Shown here in pieces: positions 34,365 through 43,004 of a DNA stretch of 54,663 nt. This DNA comes from Lachnospiraceae bacterium (lineage in GTDB: Bacteria; Bacillota; Clostridia; Lachnospirales; Lachnospiraceae). The stretch's first letter is position 1; each line of letters begins with the position of its first letter. The notes below the pieces were generated by a model. It made no database searches, was not told the DNA's origin, and saw only the letters and a program-made list of their open reading frames with translations. The stretch lies in NCBI GenBank assembly GCA_015057515.1, contig SVED01000006.1, positions 1 to 54,663 on the forward strand, read 5' to 3'. A program made the position numbers and the translations under genes.

Positions 34365-35807
34365 ATGATTAACAATCTTAAACAAAATTTGAATGACTGT
34401 TATATGTATGGCGAAATCATTACCCATCAGGGTTTTGGACCGGATACAGGCATCACTATGAAGGAAATGATTCGCTTTGATTTGATTCAGTTTTTAGCTT
34501 ATCTTTTGGATTCCTCAAGCACCAATTTGTATGGAGAGATTAATTTCTTCCATCAATATCTGGGTGAATATTTTACAGTGGAAAAGCTTCTACGCTTCAG
34601 AACCATCAGAGTTTCCGGAAAAGATTTTGCCACAACCCTACCTCGTTCCTTTACATACTTTGCCGAGGCCGATTTATCTGGAAAATCCGCATACACAACA
34701 AAAGGTTTCTCCAAATCCCGAAATCTTCTAAACTTATACGAAGAATTGGGACAGGAATTTATCTCTATTAACAACAATGTTTCTGAAGACGAATTTCAAC
34801 GACTTACAGATTACACTCTTATGATTGAGGAATACCTACGCAAGCTGTCCCTTTATGAGGCTGGCCAGGGACCTATAAAAGCTGCACCTGGCAAGGTTAA
34901 ACCACAGCGCAACACTTCAAAGACTAACACTAAGTCTACCATTGAAGGTATGAAGGGCACCTTAAACAAAACAGAAATCAAAGAAGAGGATTTAACTCTT
35001 GAAGAAGTTATGTCCGAGCTAAATGAGCTTGTTGGACTTGAAGAAGTAAAGAAAGATATCAAAAGCCTCATCAATCTTCTAAAAGTCAAAAAGCTTCGCG
35101 AAGAACGTGGAATGAAACAGCCAACTATGACTCTACATATGGTTTTCTCAGGTAATCCTGGCACAGGTAAAACTACGGTTGCACGTCTTCTATCTAAGAT
35201 TTACAAATGTTTAACAGTTCTACCAGAAGGACATTTAGTTGAGGTGGACCGTTCGAACCTTGTTGAAGGCTATGTAGGTCAAACAGCCGTCAAAACCAAA
35301 GAGGTTGTGGAAAGCGCCCTAGGCGGAGTCCTTTTCATAGATGAAGCCTATACTTTAACAGCCGGCAAGGACGGAAAAGATTTTGGACAGGAAGCTGTAG
35401 ATACACTTCTAAAGCTTATGGAGGATAACCGTGACAATCTTGTGGTAATTGTAGCCGGATACACAGACCTTATGGCTGAGTTTGTCAACTCCAACCCAGG
35501 TCTTAAATCCCGCTTCAACAAATACATTCTTTTCAAGGATTATACTGGACAGCAGCTCTACGACATATTTATGTCTATGTGCAAAAAGCAGGACTATCTG
35601 CCAAACGAGCCGGGCAAAAAATATGTCAGAGAATACTTTAACACCCTTGTAGATAAACACATCGAAAATTTCGCTAACGCAAGAGAGGTCCGCAACTATA
35701 TGGAGCGTACCATTTCACGACAGGCCAGCCGTATAGTTAAGATTGATAATCCGTCTGACCAACAGTTAAAAACTCTTACTAAAGCAGATCTTCAGGAGGA
35801 TATCTAA
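34365..35807 (+). CDS. CbxX/CfqX-type AAA ATPase (SpoVK-like)
   Basis: The 480-residue protein has an N-terminal helical domain of about 165 residues, a Pro/Lys/Thr linker (166-205), and a CbxX/CfqX AAA+ module. The module shows NELVGLEEVKKDIKSLINLL, Walker A GNPGTGKTT (263-271), Walker B VLFIDEAYTL (about 322), and an arginine finger in NPGLKSRFNKY. SpoVK (spore maturation) and CbbX (Rubisco activation) are the known members; no Rubisco or carboxysome gene is near. The N-terminal domain is not one I recognise and may select the client. A TTTAGGAGG ribosome site supports the start; the gene is single, with its own promoter and terminator. Confidence 0.88.
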   Translation: MINNLKQNLNDCYMYGEIITHQGFGPDTGITMKEMIRFDLIQFLAYLLDSSSTNLYGEINFFHQYLGEYFTVEKLLRFRTIRVSGKDFATTLPRSFTYFAEADLSGKSAYTTKGFSKSRNLLNLYEELGQEFISINNNVSEDEFQRLTDYTLMIEEYLRKLSLYEAGQGPIKAAPGKVKPQRNTSKTNTKSTIEGMKGTLNKTEIKEEDLTLEEVMSELNELVGLEEVKKDIKSLINLLKVKKLREERGMKQPTMTLHMVFSGNPGTGKTTVARLLSKIYKCLTVLPEGHLVEVDRSNLVEGYVGQTAVKTKEVVESALGGVLFIDEAYTLTAGKDGKDFGQEAVDTLLKLMEDNRDNLVVIVAGYTDLMAEFVNSNPGLKSRFNKYILFKDYTGQQLYDIFMSMCKKQDYLPNEPGKKYVREYFNTLVDKHIENFANAREVRNYMERTISRQASRIVKIDNPSDQQLKTLTKADLQEDI

Positions 35808-35822
35808 GATACCTCTAGTACA

Positions 35823-35866
35823 AAAAGGATATGTCGCCTAATATAGGTGACATATCCTTTTTTGAG
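35823..35866. terminator. Bidirectional intrinsic terminator between the AAA ATPase and the GT2 gene
   Basis: AAAAGGATATGTCGCCTA (35823-35840) pairs with TAGGTGACATATCCTTTT (35844-35861), one G-U, loop ATA, followed by TTTTTTG on plus and TTTTTG on minus. It lies between convergent genes. Confidence 0.9.
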
Positions 35867-35912
35867 TTTATTACTCCCTTATTTAAGAAGAGTATTCGTA
35901 TATTTTGTATTG

Positions 35913-37730
35913 TTATAAGGAGAATATATTTCCTTGGCGGGTGAAATTTGGATTGTAGAATGGATCACCTTTTGCAAGAATATTACTCCACAAAATTTCA
36001 AATAGATTCGTGTCTATATTTATGTATTTTTCAGATGGCACATTGCTAACACTGTGATAATACCAGGTAGCATCAGCCACAGCCACATTGTAAAAGTTAT
36101 ATTCACGAAGCTTTAAACAAAAATCAATATCTGTTAAGCTAGTTTTAAACTTATCAGAAAATCCCCCTACTTTTTCGTATAGAGTCTTTTTTACCATCAT
36201 ACAACATCCGCTAACGGCACTGTGATTGGTGTTTGCTCTATTAAGCATAAGATAACTTACATCCCCTTTTTTTGTACCCTGATGCAAAAAAGTTGCAACG
36301 CCATTTACACCTACTACAATGCCTTTGTGATGAATAGTGTTATTATCACTAAACATAGTGCCAGATACTGCACCTACATGCTCCTGCATACATAATCCAA
36401 GCATATCACCTATAGCACTACTGGACATCATCTCCAGATTACTATCTAAGAAAAACAAGTACTCTCCCTTTGAAATGGATGCCCCATAATTACGCTTTTC
36501 AGAAATGCTTTCCAAAGAACTGTTGGTAACAACATGGATATTTTTTCTCTGAGCTTCCATATACCTATAGAAAGATAATTTTTCATCATCCTCCGTTTCA
36601 CTATCTATAATAATAACCTCAAAATTACTAAAACGAGTTCTTTCAAAAAGGGAAGTCAATAGTTTTTTCATATGCTCTATGCTACCCACAGCAGAAATAA
36701 TAATAGATATAAGAGGATTTCCCGGTGTTTCATACACCACCTTATAAAGACCCATTATATCTGTGTGATTCGCTGTGGCATATATATGCATACGCTTGAG
36801 ATGAGCAGAAAGAGCCTTTTTGCTCATAACATTTATATTTTCTTTTTTCTTTGTTATACTGTTTGAACGATTGCTCTTTCTCCAGTGGTAAATAATACGT
36901 GGAATATGCTTAATTGACGCCAAGGATTCTACATTTTCACAGCATCTAAGTATAAAATCGTAGTCCTGCGCCCCCTCGTATTCTCTATGATAGCCACCCA
37001 CCGCACGAACTAGGGAAGCTTTTACAACAGGAAAATGTTTTATGTAGTTGTAGGAGCGCATGAGTTCCGGACTAAAATCCGGTTTAAATGCTGGAGCTGT
37101 ATACTTTGTACCATCCTCCGACATCTTGTCAACATCTCCATATAATATCTCATATTGTTGCTCTTGAAGGGCTTCTACCACCCTGTAAAGAGCATCCTCT
37201 GTTATAATATCATCATGACTTAACATAGCAATATAATCGCCTCTTGACATAGCAATGGCAACGTTGCTATTTTCAGCAATTCCCAGGTTTTCTTCCATGA
37301 GCTTGTACTCTATTCGGCTGTCTTCTTCCATGTACTGGCGAATAAGCTTTTCCGTTTCCACACTGTGAAGTCTCTCATAGGCAGATAATCTTTTTTCTTC
37401 ACCTTCATCTACAGCTCTGCTTCCATCAACCAGACAAAGTTGCCAATTGGAATAAGTCTGAGCCATAACTGACTCTATCATAGTTCTAAGAAAAAACTCA
37501 GGTGTCATATATACTGGAACAATAATACTGATAAGCGGCTCATAATCAAACTTGGTTTCCCTTTGTCTGGCATATTCCTCCTCATCAGCTTCATGCTTAT
37601 CCTTATACCATCCACTATAGGCAAGACCCGGCCCACTTACTCTGTACTTTATGTTAGACCAGATACCACTTACACCCTGATACTTTATGTAGTTTATTCC
37701 TTTTTTAATATCCTTTAAGTCAAGCTTCAT
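35913..37730 (-). CDS. Two-domain family 2 glycosyltransferase
   Basis: The 605-residue protein has an N-terminal helical part (1-55), a GT2 domain (about 62-310: PLISIIVPVYMTPEFFLRT, DxD-like MLSHDD, YGDVDKM, acceptor segment GAQDYDFILRC) and a second GT2-like domain (about 340-600: PLISIIISAVGSIEHM, FLDSNLEM, TDIDFCLKLRE). This layout is seen in rhamnan or O-polysaccharide transferases that add two residues. The second domain's DxD is DSN, so it may be weaker or bind differently. The GGAGGG ribosome site supports the start. It lies 20 bases downstream of trkH, probably in the same transcript, which is an odd partnership. Confidence 0.85.
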   Translation of the reverse strand: MKLDLKDIKKGINYIKYQGVSGIWSNIKYRVSGPGLAYSGWYKDKHEADEEEYARQRETKFDYEPLISIIVPVYMTPEFFLRTMIESVMAQTYSNWQLCLVDGSRAVDEGEEKRLSAYERLHSVETEKLIRQYMEEDSRIEYKLMEENLGIAENSNVAIAMSRGDYIAMLSHDDIITEDALYRVVEALQEQQYEILYGDVDKMSEDGTKYTAPAFKPDFSPELMRSYNYIKHFPVVKASLVRAVGGYHREYEGAQDYDFILRCCENVESLASIKHIPRIIYHWRKSNRSNSITKKKENINVMSKKALSAHLKRMHIYATANHTDIMGLYKVVYETPGNPLISIIISAVGSIEHMKKLLTSLFERTRFSNFEVIIIDSETEDDEKLSFYRYMEAQRKNIHVVTNSSLESISEKRNYGASISKGEYLFFLDSNLEMMSSSAIGDMLGLCMQEHVGAVSGTMFSDNNTIHHKGIVVGVNGVATFLHQGTKKGDVSYLMLNRANTNHSAVSGCCMMVKKTLYEKVGGFSDKFKTSLTDIDFCLKLREYNFYNVAVADATWYYHSVSNVPSEKYINIDTNLFEILWSNILAKGDPFYNPNFTRQGNIFSL

Positions 37731-37750
37731 TGGTATCCCTCCAAAAACTA

Positions 37751-39214
37751 CTAAACTACCTCGTTTTTAGTTCTCTTCTTAGCCACCCAACAAGACGGAC
37801 ACAAAAGCAATAATAATGGGAATAGTTCAAGTCTTCCTGCCAGCATATCAAACATTAATACACCTTTGGAGAAATTTGTAAAATGCGCAAAATTAGCCGT
37901 AGGTCCAACCATCTCAAGTCCCGGGCCTACATTATTTATTGTGGCTGCAACAGCAGTAAAGTTAGTTACGAGACCCTTTCCCTCAAAGGATATCAAAAAT
38001 ACAGAGGTGACAAATATCAACATAAAAGTTATAAAGTAAACGTTAGTGGCACGCAAGGTCTCATGCTCTAACATTTTACCCTCAAGCTTTATCTTTTTCA
38101 CACTTCTAGGATGAATATATGATGTAAGCTCCTTTATCATAGTTTTTACTAATATGATAAATCTGGATACCTTTATACCACCACCTGTACTACCAGCACA
38201 TGCACCTATAAACATGAGCAACACTAGTATAGTTTTTGCGGTGTCATTCCATGTTTCATAATCCACAGTTGCAAATCCTGTAGTCGTTATAATAGACGAC
38301 ACTTGGAAGAATACATGTCTTAGAGCTTCCGCTATACTTTCAAATGCTTCATAAACATTTATGAATATAATGGCTACAGCAGATATAATAACTGCCAGAT
38401 ATACTCTTAGTTCCTCATGGAAAAGAGCTTGTTTAAACTTTTTCATAAGCATGAGGAAATACACTCCGAAATTTACACCAAAAAGTATCATAAATATAGC
38501 GACAACCCACTGAATATATGGACTGGAGCTCATTAAGCTGTCGTTTCTTATGGCAAAGCCACCTGTTCCTGCTGTACCAAAGGCAGTTGTTATAGATTCA
38601 AAAAGTCCCATATTTCCTGCACAAAGAAGAATAACTTGCAAAACGGTAAGAATCACGTAAATACCATATAAAATAACTGCGGTTTCCCTAACCTTTGGCA
38701 CCAGTTTTCCCACTGAAGGTCCAGGGCTTTCTGCCCTCATAAGATTCATATGACTTCCACCTGTCATAGGTACAATAGCAAGCAAAAACACTAAAACTCC
38801 CATTCCACCTATCCAATGGGTAAAACTTCTCCAAAAAAGACTGCACTGGGACAGTGCTTCTATATCAGTCAAAATAGATGCACCTGTGGTTGTAAATCCT
38901 GATATTGTTTCAAATAAAGCATCTACAAAATTTGGAATATCCTTGTTTATCACAAAAGGTAAGGCACCAATAATCGATAAGGTAAACCAGCTTAAAGACA
39001 CCGTAACAAATCCTTCTTTAACATAAAAGGTCATATCTTTTGGTTTCTTTACAACATTGAGCACACCAAGCAATGCACTGGTCAAAAGCACCCACAGAAA
39101 TGCAAACCCTTGACTTTCTCCGTAAATTAGAGCAACTACACAAGGAAGTAGCATAAACGCTGCCTCTATAACCATTATCCATCCTAATATATACCTTACA
39201 ACAGAATAATTCAT
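37751..39214 (-). CDS. trkH: TrkH/KtrB-type potassium uptake channel subunit
   Basis: The 487-residue membrane protein has the four-fold MPM architecture of TrkH with selectivity-loop segments TTGASILTDIE, GTAGTGGFAIRND, TTTGFATVDYETW and the fourth loop NNVGPGLEMVGP. It conducts K+ uptake gated by the TrkA protein encoded 12 bases upstream. I chose ATG 39214; the open frame begins two codons earlier with TTG. The trkA-trkH pair forms a complete system. Confidence 0.94.
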   Translation of the reverse strand: MNYSVVRYILGWIMVIEAAFMLLPCVVALIYGESQGFAFLWVLLTSALLGVLNVVKKPKDMTFYVKEGFVTVSLSWFTLSIIGALPFVINKDIPNFVDALFETISGFTTTGASILTDIEALSQCSLFWRSFTHWIGGMGVLVFLLAIVPMTGGSHMNLMRAESPGPSVGKLVPKVRETAVILYGIYVILTVLQVILLCAGNMGLFESITTAFGTAGTGGFAIRNDSLMSSSPYIQWVVAIFMILFGVNFGVYFLMLMKKFKQALFHEELRVYLAVIISAVAIIFINVYEAFESIAEALRHVFFQVSSIITTTGFATVDYETWNDTAKTILVLLMFIGACAGSTGGGIKVSRFIILVKTMIKELTSYIHPRSVKKIKLEGKMLEHETLRATNVYFITFMLIFVTSVFLISFEGKGLVTNFTAVAATINNVGPGLEMVGPTANFAHFTNFSKGVLMFDMLAGRLELFPLLLLLCPSCWVAKKRTKNEVV

Positions 39215-39226
39215 AATCAAAAACCT

Positions 39227-40612
39227 TTACTTTAATATATCCTCAATATCTTTAAATCCAGTGTGAGTTGTTACAACTATAACTCTATCTCCACCCTGTA
39301 TCATATCACTACCTCGAGGTATAGTAATCTTTCCCTTTCGAATAATACATGCAACCAAAAGCTCATCTTTTAATTTAAGCTCCATAAGAGGAATTCCTAT
39401 AACAGAGGATTCCTTATCAATCTTAAACTCCAACGCCTCCGCACGGTTATCAAATATATGATACAGTGTCTCTATATTGCTTCCGATAGAATTTTGCATA
39501 GCACGCACATATCTTATAATAGATTCGGTAGTAAGATATCTTGGATAAACTATACTACCCAAATCCATACTATCTATAACACTGGTAAATGTACTTCTGT
39601 TAATCTTTGTTATAACCTTGGTGTCAGAGCAGGATTTTGCAAAAAGTGTAAGCAAAATATTCTCCTCATCCAACCCAGTAAGTGGCACAAATGCATCTAT
39701 GTCCTCTATTCCTTCTTCTTTGAGCAAGCTCTCATCGCCACCATCACCGTGAATAATAAGAGTTTTGGGAAGAAGGATACTAAGTTCCTCACATCTAGCC
39801 ATATCTCTTTCTATTATTTTTACATCGATATTCATATCTGCGAGCTGTTTTGCAAGGTAATAAGAGGTTTTGCCACCACCAATAATCATACAATTCTTGG
39901 CCTGGTGAGTATCCACACCTATTTGCTTGAAGAAACGATGTATATTAACCGGTGTCGCAAGTATAGATACATTATCTAATTCCTTCAAAACTGTTGAACC
40001 TTCCGGAATAATCATTTCTCCGTCTCGTTCAACACCGCACACCAGCAAATCGCACTTAAAATCTCTCATCTCATATATGGGTTTGTTGTTTAAAACATTA
40101 TCCTTAGGTACCTTGAACTTAACGAGTTCTACGTGTCCTCTGGCGAAGGAGTTAATACCAAGTGCCGTAGGCAAACGCAAAAGTCTCGACATTTCAGTGG
40201 CAGTCTCCCACTCGGGATTAATGATAAGAGATATACCCAGCTGCTCTCTTAGATATCCAAGTTCCCCAAGATAATCCGGATTACGCACCCTGGCAACTGC
40301 GGCACAATCACCTACTTTTTTAGCTATGGTACAGCAAAGAAGGTTGAGCTCATCGGAATCTGTAACAGCAATAAAAAGGTCTGCTGACTCAATTCCAGCC
40401 TCCAACTGAACGTTATAGCTGCCACCATTTCCTGTAACACCCATAACATCGTAATCTCTTGCTATTTTTTGAACAACCTCTGATTTTTGATCAATAATAG
40501 TTATATCATGCTCTTCTTTGCTAAGTCTTTCTACCAGTGTTGTACCAACTTTTCCACCACCAACAATTATAATACTTAATCCTCTGACGCTTTTGGAAAA
40601 TGGATTCTTCAT
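39227..40612 (-). CDS. trkA: Trk potassium uptake regulatory subunit, two RCK modules
   Basis: The 461-residue cytoplasmic protein has two Rossmann RCK-N plus RCK-C units: the first opens with LSIIIVGGGKVGTTLVERL and the second with NCMIIGGGKTSYYLAKQL near residue 238. Each has an acidic residue ending the second strand (TIIDQ, KIIERD). TrkA binds nucleotide and gates TrkH. The AGGGAG ribosome site supports ATG 40612. Confidence 0.95.
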   Translation of the reverse strand: MKNPFSKSVRGLSIIIVGGGKVGTTLVERLSKEEHDITIIDQKSEVVQKIARDYDVMGVTGNGGSYNVQLEAGIESADLFIAVTDSDELNLLCCTIAKKVGDCAAVARVRNPDYLGELGYLREQLGISLIINPEWETATEMSRLLRLPTALGINSFARGHVELVKFKVPKDNVLNNKPIYEMRDFKCDLLVCGVERDGEMIIPEGSTVLKELDNVSILATPVNIHRFFKQIGVDTHQAKNCMIIGGGKTSYYLAKQLADMNIDVKIIERDMARCEELSILLPKTLIIHGDGGDESLLKEEGIEDIDAFVPLTGLDEENILLTLFAKSCSDTKVITKINRSTFTSVIDSMDLGSIVYPRYLTTESIIRYVRAMQNSIGSNIETLYHIFDNRAEALEFKIDKESSVIGIPLMELKLKDELLVACIIRKGKITIPRGSDMIQGGDRVIVVTTHTGFKDIEDILK

Positions 40613-40672
40613 AATGCTATCTCCCTTACAAATCTAAGTAAAAACATTATATATAATGTAACATATTAAAGG

Positions 40673-41701
40673 CTAAACAACAATATTCTTCTTTGCCACC
40701 TCAAGTGCATCTATTACTTTATCGCACCACTCATCAAACTCCGGATCCTCAACCTGATACTCCGGATGGGACATAATATAGTCGAGAGAGATTCTAACTC
40801 CCTGATTAAATGGGATACGAGTAGTCATATCAGGAACAATCTTCTTAAGCTTGCTGTTATCAAAAACAACAGATGTAGACTTGTCACCAATAAGGCTTCC
40901 TGTAAAATCAAATCCCCTGTCATCACCTACGTCAGCCAGGAACTGAGAGCTTACGTAATAAGGCTTAAGTGTAACTCCCAAAGCATCTGCAATAGTTGAA
41001 TATATCTGATTCCAAGTTAAAGTCTCATCTCCAGTTATGTGGAATGCCTCTCCAATTGCATGTCTATTACCCATAAGACCTGTAAAACCTACAGCGAAAT
41101 CCTTATTAAATGTAACTGTCCAAAGAGATGTACCATCTCCCTGAATAAGTACAGGCTTTCCTTCCATCATTCTCTTAATGACCTGCCAATATCCATTCTT
41201 TCCATGAACACCAAGTGGCACATTTCTCTCATCATATGTATGACTAGGTCTGACAATAGTTACTGGGAATCCCTCCTCACGATACTTTTTCATAAGAAAC
41301 TCCTCACAGGCAATCTTGTCACGAGAATATTGCCAATATGGATTTGCTAAAGTTGTTCCCTCAGTAATTACATATGAAGCTGCCGGTTTATGATATGCTG
41401 ATGCAGAACTAATATATATGTACTGTCTTGTTTTTCCCTTAAAGAGGTTATAATCACGCTCCACCTGCTCTACATGGAAACCAATAAACTCACATACCGT
41501 ATCAAACTCCAAATCCTTGATCTTTTCCTCAACATCAGCAATGTCATTTATATCTGCAACAATCTGATGTACCCCCTCAGGTGTAGCCTCCGGTCTGTTG
41601 CCACGATTAAGCAACCATACCTCCCAGTCAAGCTCCTCCACAAGTCGCTTTACAATAGCTGTACTAATAATTCCTGTTCCTCCAATAAACAATGCCTTCA
41701 T
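40673..41701 (-). CDS. NAD-dependent epimerase/dehydratase (extended SDR)
   Basis: The 342-residue protein starts with a Rossmann motif MKALFIGGTGIISTAIVKRL (GxxGxxG variant), has ISSASAYHK around 100 and the active-site YWQYSRDK (YxxxK), and later IVRPSHTYD. This is an extended short-chain dehydrogenase acting on a sugar nucleotide or related substrate. It resembles the clade of atypical NAD-dependent epimerases with a GTGIIS N-terminus. A GGAG ribosome site supports ATG 41701. Substrate unknown. Confidence 0.88.
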   Translation of the reverse strand: MKALFIGGTGIISTAIVKRLVEELDWEVWLLNRGNRPEATPEGVHQIVADINDIADVEEKIKDLEFDTVCEFIGFHVEQVERDYNLFKGKTRQYIYISSASAYHKPAASYVITEGTTLANPYWQYSRDKIACEEFLMKKYREEGFPVTIVRPSHTYDERNVPLGVHGKNGYWQVIKRMMEGKPVLIQGDGTSLWTVTFNKDFAVGFTGLMGNRHAIGEAFHITGDETLTWNQIYSTIADALGVTLKPYYVSSQFLADVGDDRGFDFTGSLIGDKSTSVVFDNSKLKKIVPDMTTRIPFNQGVRISLDYIMSHPEYQVEDPEFDEWCDKVIDALEVAKKNIVV

Positions 41702-41753
41702 ACTTTTCTCCTTTCTATATTATGTGTGAAAAGATAATGCTCTATCTCTTCAC

Positions 41754-42443
41754 TTATGCTCTAATCACACCGATGACAGTGCCTATACACTCTAACTCAT
41801 CCACTCTTTTTAAAACAATGTCCTCAACATGTCCCGTAAGACTCTTTAATACATATCTGTCATCCTCTTCATAAAAATCTCTGGCAAAGCCCACTCCATC
41901 CTTTATGAAAACTGCTCTCTCACCATTCTCCGGATATCTATCCGCCAGAAGAACTATATCTCCCTTGCAGTGGACAGGCGCATAGGCATTACTAATCATC
42001 TCAAGAGCCGCATATGCATCGGGTGCCGTAGTCATTATCTCCTTTACCTCACTACCTTCGTATATGAAGCCGGCATCAACTCTTTTGTTAGGTATCAGAC
42101 ATGGTACACTATGCTTATTCGGATCTTCCCTTTCTGTCTTTGCAACAGTAGCCTCATGCCTTGCCACAAGATTAATCAGGCTTTTTCCATGATTACCGCA
42201 CTGTCTGTAATATTCCAACATTTCCCTTTCTTCCTTACTGTGGTTACACTTTCCTATCATACAATTAATACTAAGGTCAAAGTATGCTGCAATCTTTGAA
42301 ACTGTAGATATCTTAGGGTCTGTAACCCTTCCATAATATATATTTCTAACTGTCTCAAAAGGTACGTCAGCGCCCTCAGATACCTCCTGTAATGACAAAT
42401 TTTTGGCATCTACGAGACCTCTAAATCTTTCGTTAAGTGTCAT
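41754..42443 (-). CDS. XRE-family repressor with degenerate S24/LexA-like C-terminus
   Basis: The 229-residue protein has an N-terminal XRE helix-turn-helix (residues 1-65, LSLQEVSEGADVPFETVRNIYYGR) and a C-terminal domain with the S24 fold segments NAYAPVHCKGDIVLLADRYPENGERAVFIKDG and GFARDF. In LexA/CI-type proteins the first segment carries the catalytic Ser (GDSMxP) and the later one the Lys (VKR); here both align with Ala (NAYAP, GFARD). Self-cleavage therefore seems unlikely. AGGGGG six bases upstream supports ATG 42443. It is divergent from the Spo0A-type gene, with TGTCA motifs between. Confidence 0.82.
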   Translation of the reverse strand: MTLNERFRGLVDAKNLSLQEVSEGADVPFETVRNIYYGRVTDPKISTVSKIAAYFDLSINCMIGKCNHSKEEREMLEYYRQCGNHGKSLINLVARHEATVAKTEREDPNKHSVPCLIPNKRVDAGFIYEGSEVKEIMTTAPDAYAALEMISNAYAPVHCKGDIVLLADRYPENGERAVFIKDGVGFARDFYEEDDRYVLKSLTGHVEDIVLKRVDELECIGTVIGVIRA

Positions 42444-42456
42444 ATTAATCCCCCTG

Positions 42457-42470
42457 TGTCATCAATGACA
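42457..42470. promoter_or_regulatory. Palindromic operator candidate TGTCATCAATGACA
   Basis: Perfect 6-base arms around a 2-base centre. Further TGTCA copies occur at 42522-42526 and 42532-42536 (10-base step), the first overlapping the repressor's -35 box. It is a likely binding site for the XRE-type repressor (autoregulation). Confidence 0.6.
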
Positions 42471-42498
42471 TTTTTTTGTATTTTTAATTAATGAAATA

Positions 42499-42527
42499 AT
42501 GTTATCTTAGATATTTTATGTTGTCAA
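42499..42527 (-). promoter_or_regulatory. Promoter of the XRE/S24-like repressor
   Basis: On the minus strand TTGACA (42522-42527, full consensus) and TAACAT (42499-42504) are separated by 17 bases. The TGTCA repeat overlaps the -35. Confidence 0.65.
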
Positions 42528-42574
42528 TAACTGTCATATATTTTTATATCATATCCAAAAAGGAGGAAAAATAT

Positions 42575-42964
42575 ATGTATGCTTTACAACTAGACAACAA
42601 TTACTTTAAACCAACCATTGGACCTGTAGAAGTCCACAATGTTTTACTAAAAATAGGTATACCCCCCAATCTTCTGGGTTACAATTATATAGTAACTGCC
42701 ACAGAATTAATTCTTAATAATCCTTTATATTTACATACTATAACCAAGGGATTATACGTAGAAATAGCCAGGCGATATGGCACAACTTCCGCTGGCGTAG
42801 AAAGAGCAATAAGAAACGCTATAAATGTTGGATGGTTACATGGTGATCTGGATTACATATACCAGTTATTCAAAAATTGTATAAGTCCAAAACGTGGAGT
42901 ACCATCCAATTCTCTATTTCTCACAAGACTATTTCACTATTTCAATTCTGTAGAATTCGAGTAA
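42575..42964 (+). CDS. Stand-alone Spo0A C-terminal DNA-binding domain protein
   Basis: The 129-residue protein is almost entirely a Spo0A effector domain: VEVHNVLLKIGIPPNLLGY at the start, then YGTTSAGVERAIRNAIN (recognition helix region, matching NTTxxRVERAIRHAIE in Spo0A) and GVPSNSLFLTRL at the end (compare KPTNSEFIA). There is no receiver domain. Spo0A-type domains bind 0A boxes (TGTCGAA-like); the local TGTCA motifs could be related. AGGAGG eight bases upstream fixes ATG 42575; the open frame upstream is not coding-like. It is divergent from the S24-like repressor. Its activity cannot be controlled by phosphorylation of itself. Confidence 0.9.
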   Translation: MYALQLDNNYFKPTIGPVEVHNVLLKIGIPPNLLGYNYIVTATELILNNPLYLHTITKGLYVEIARRYGTTSAGVERAIRNAINVGWLHGDLDYIYQLFKNCISPKRGVPSNSLFLTRLFHYFNSVEFE

Positions 42965-42968
42965 ATAT

Positions 42969-42996
42969 GGGCAGGCTAAATGCCTGCCCTTTTTTC
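42969..42996 (+). terminator. Intrinsic terminator after the Spo0A-type gene
   Basis: GGGCAGGC (42969-42976) pairs with GCCTGCCC (42982-42989) around TAAAT and is followed by TTTTTTC. Confidence 0.93.
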
Positions 42997-43004
42997 TATA
43001 TATT

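Noticed and set aside
39458-39979. 173-codon open frame opposite trkA
   Set aside because: It lies fully antisense to a well-conserved trkA and its translation is Cys/Ile/Tyr-rich shadow sequence.
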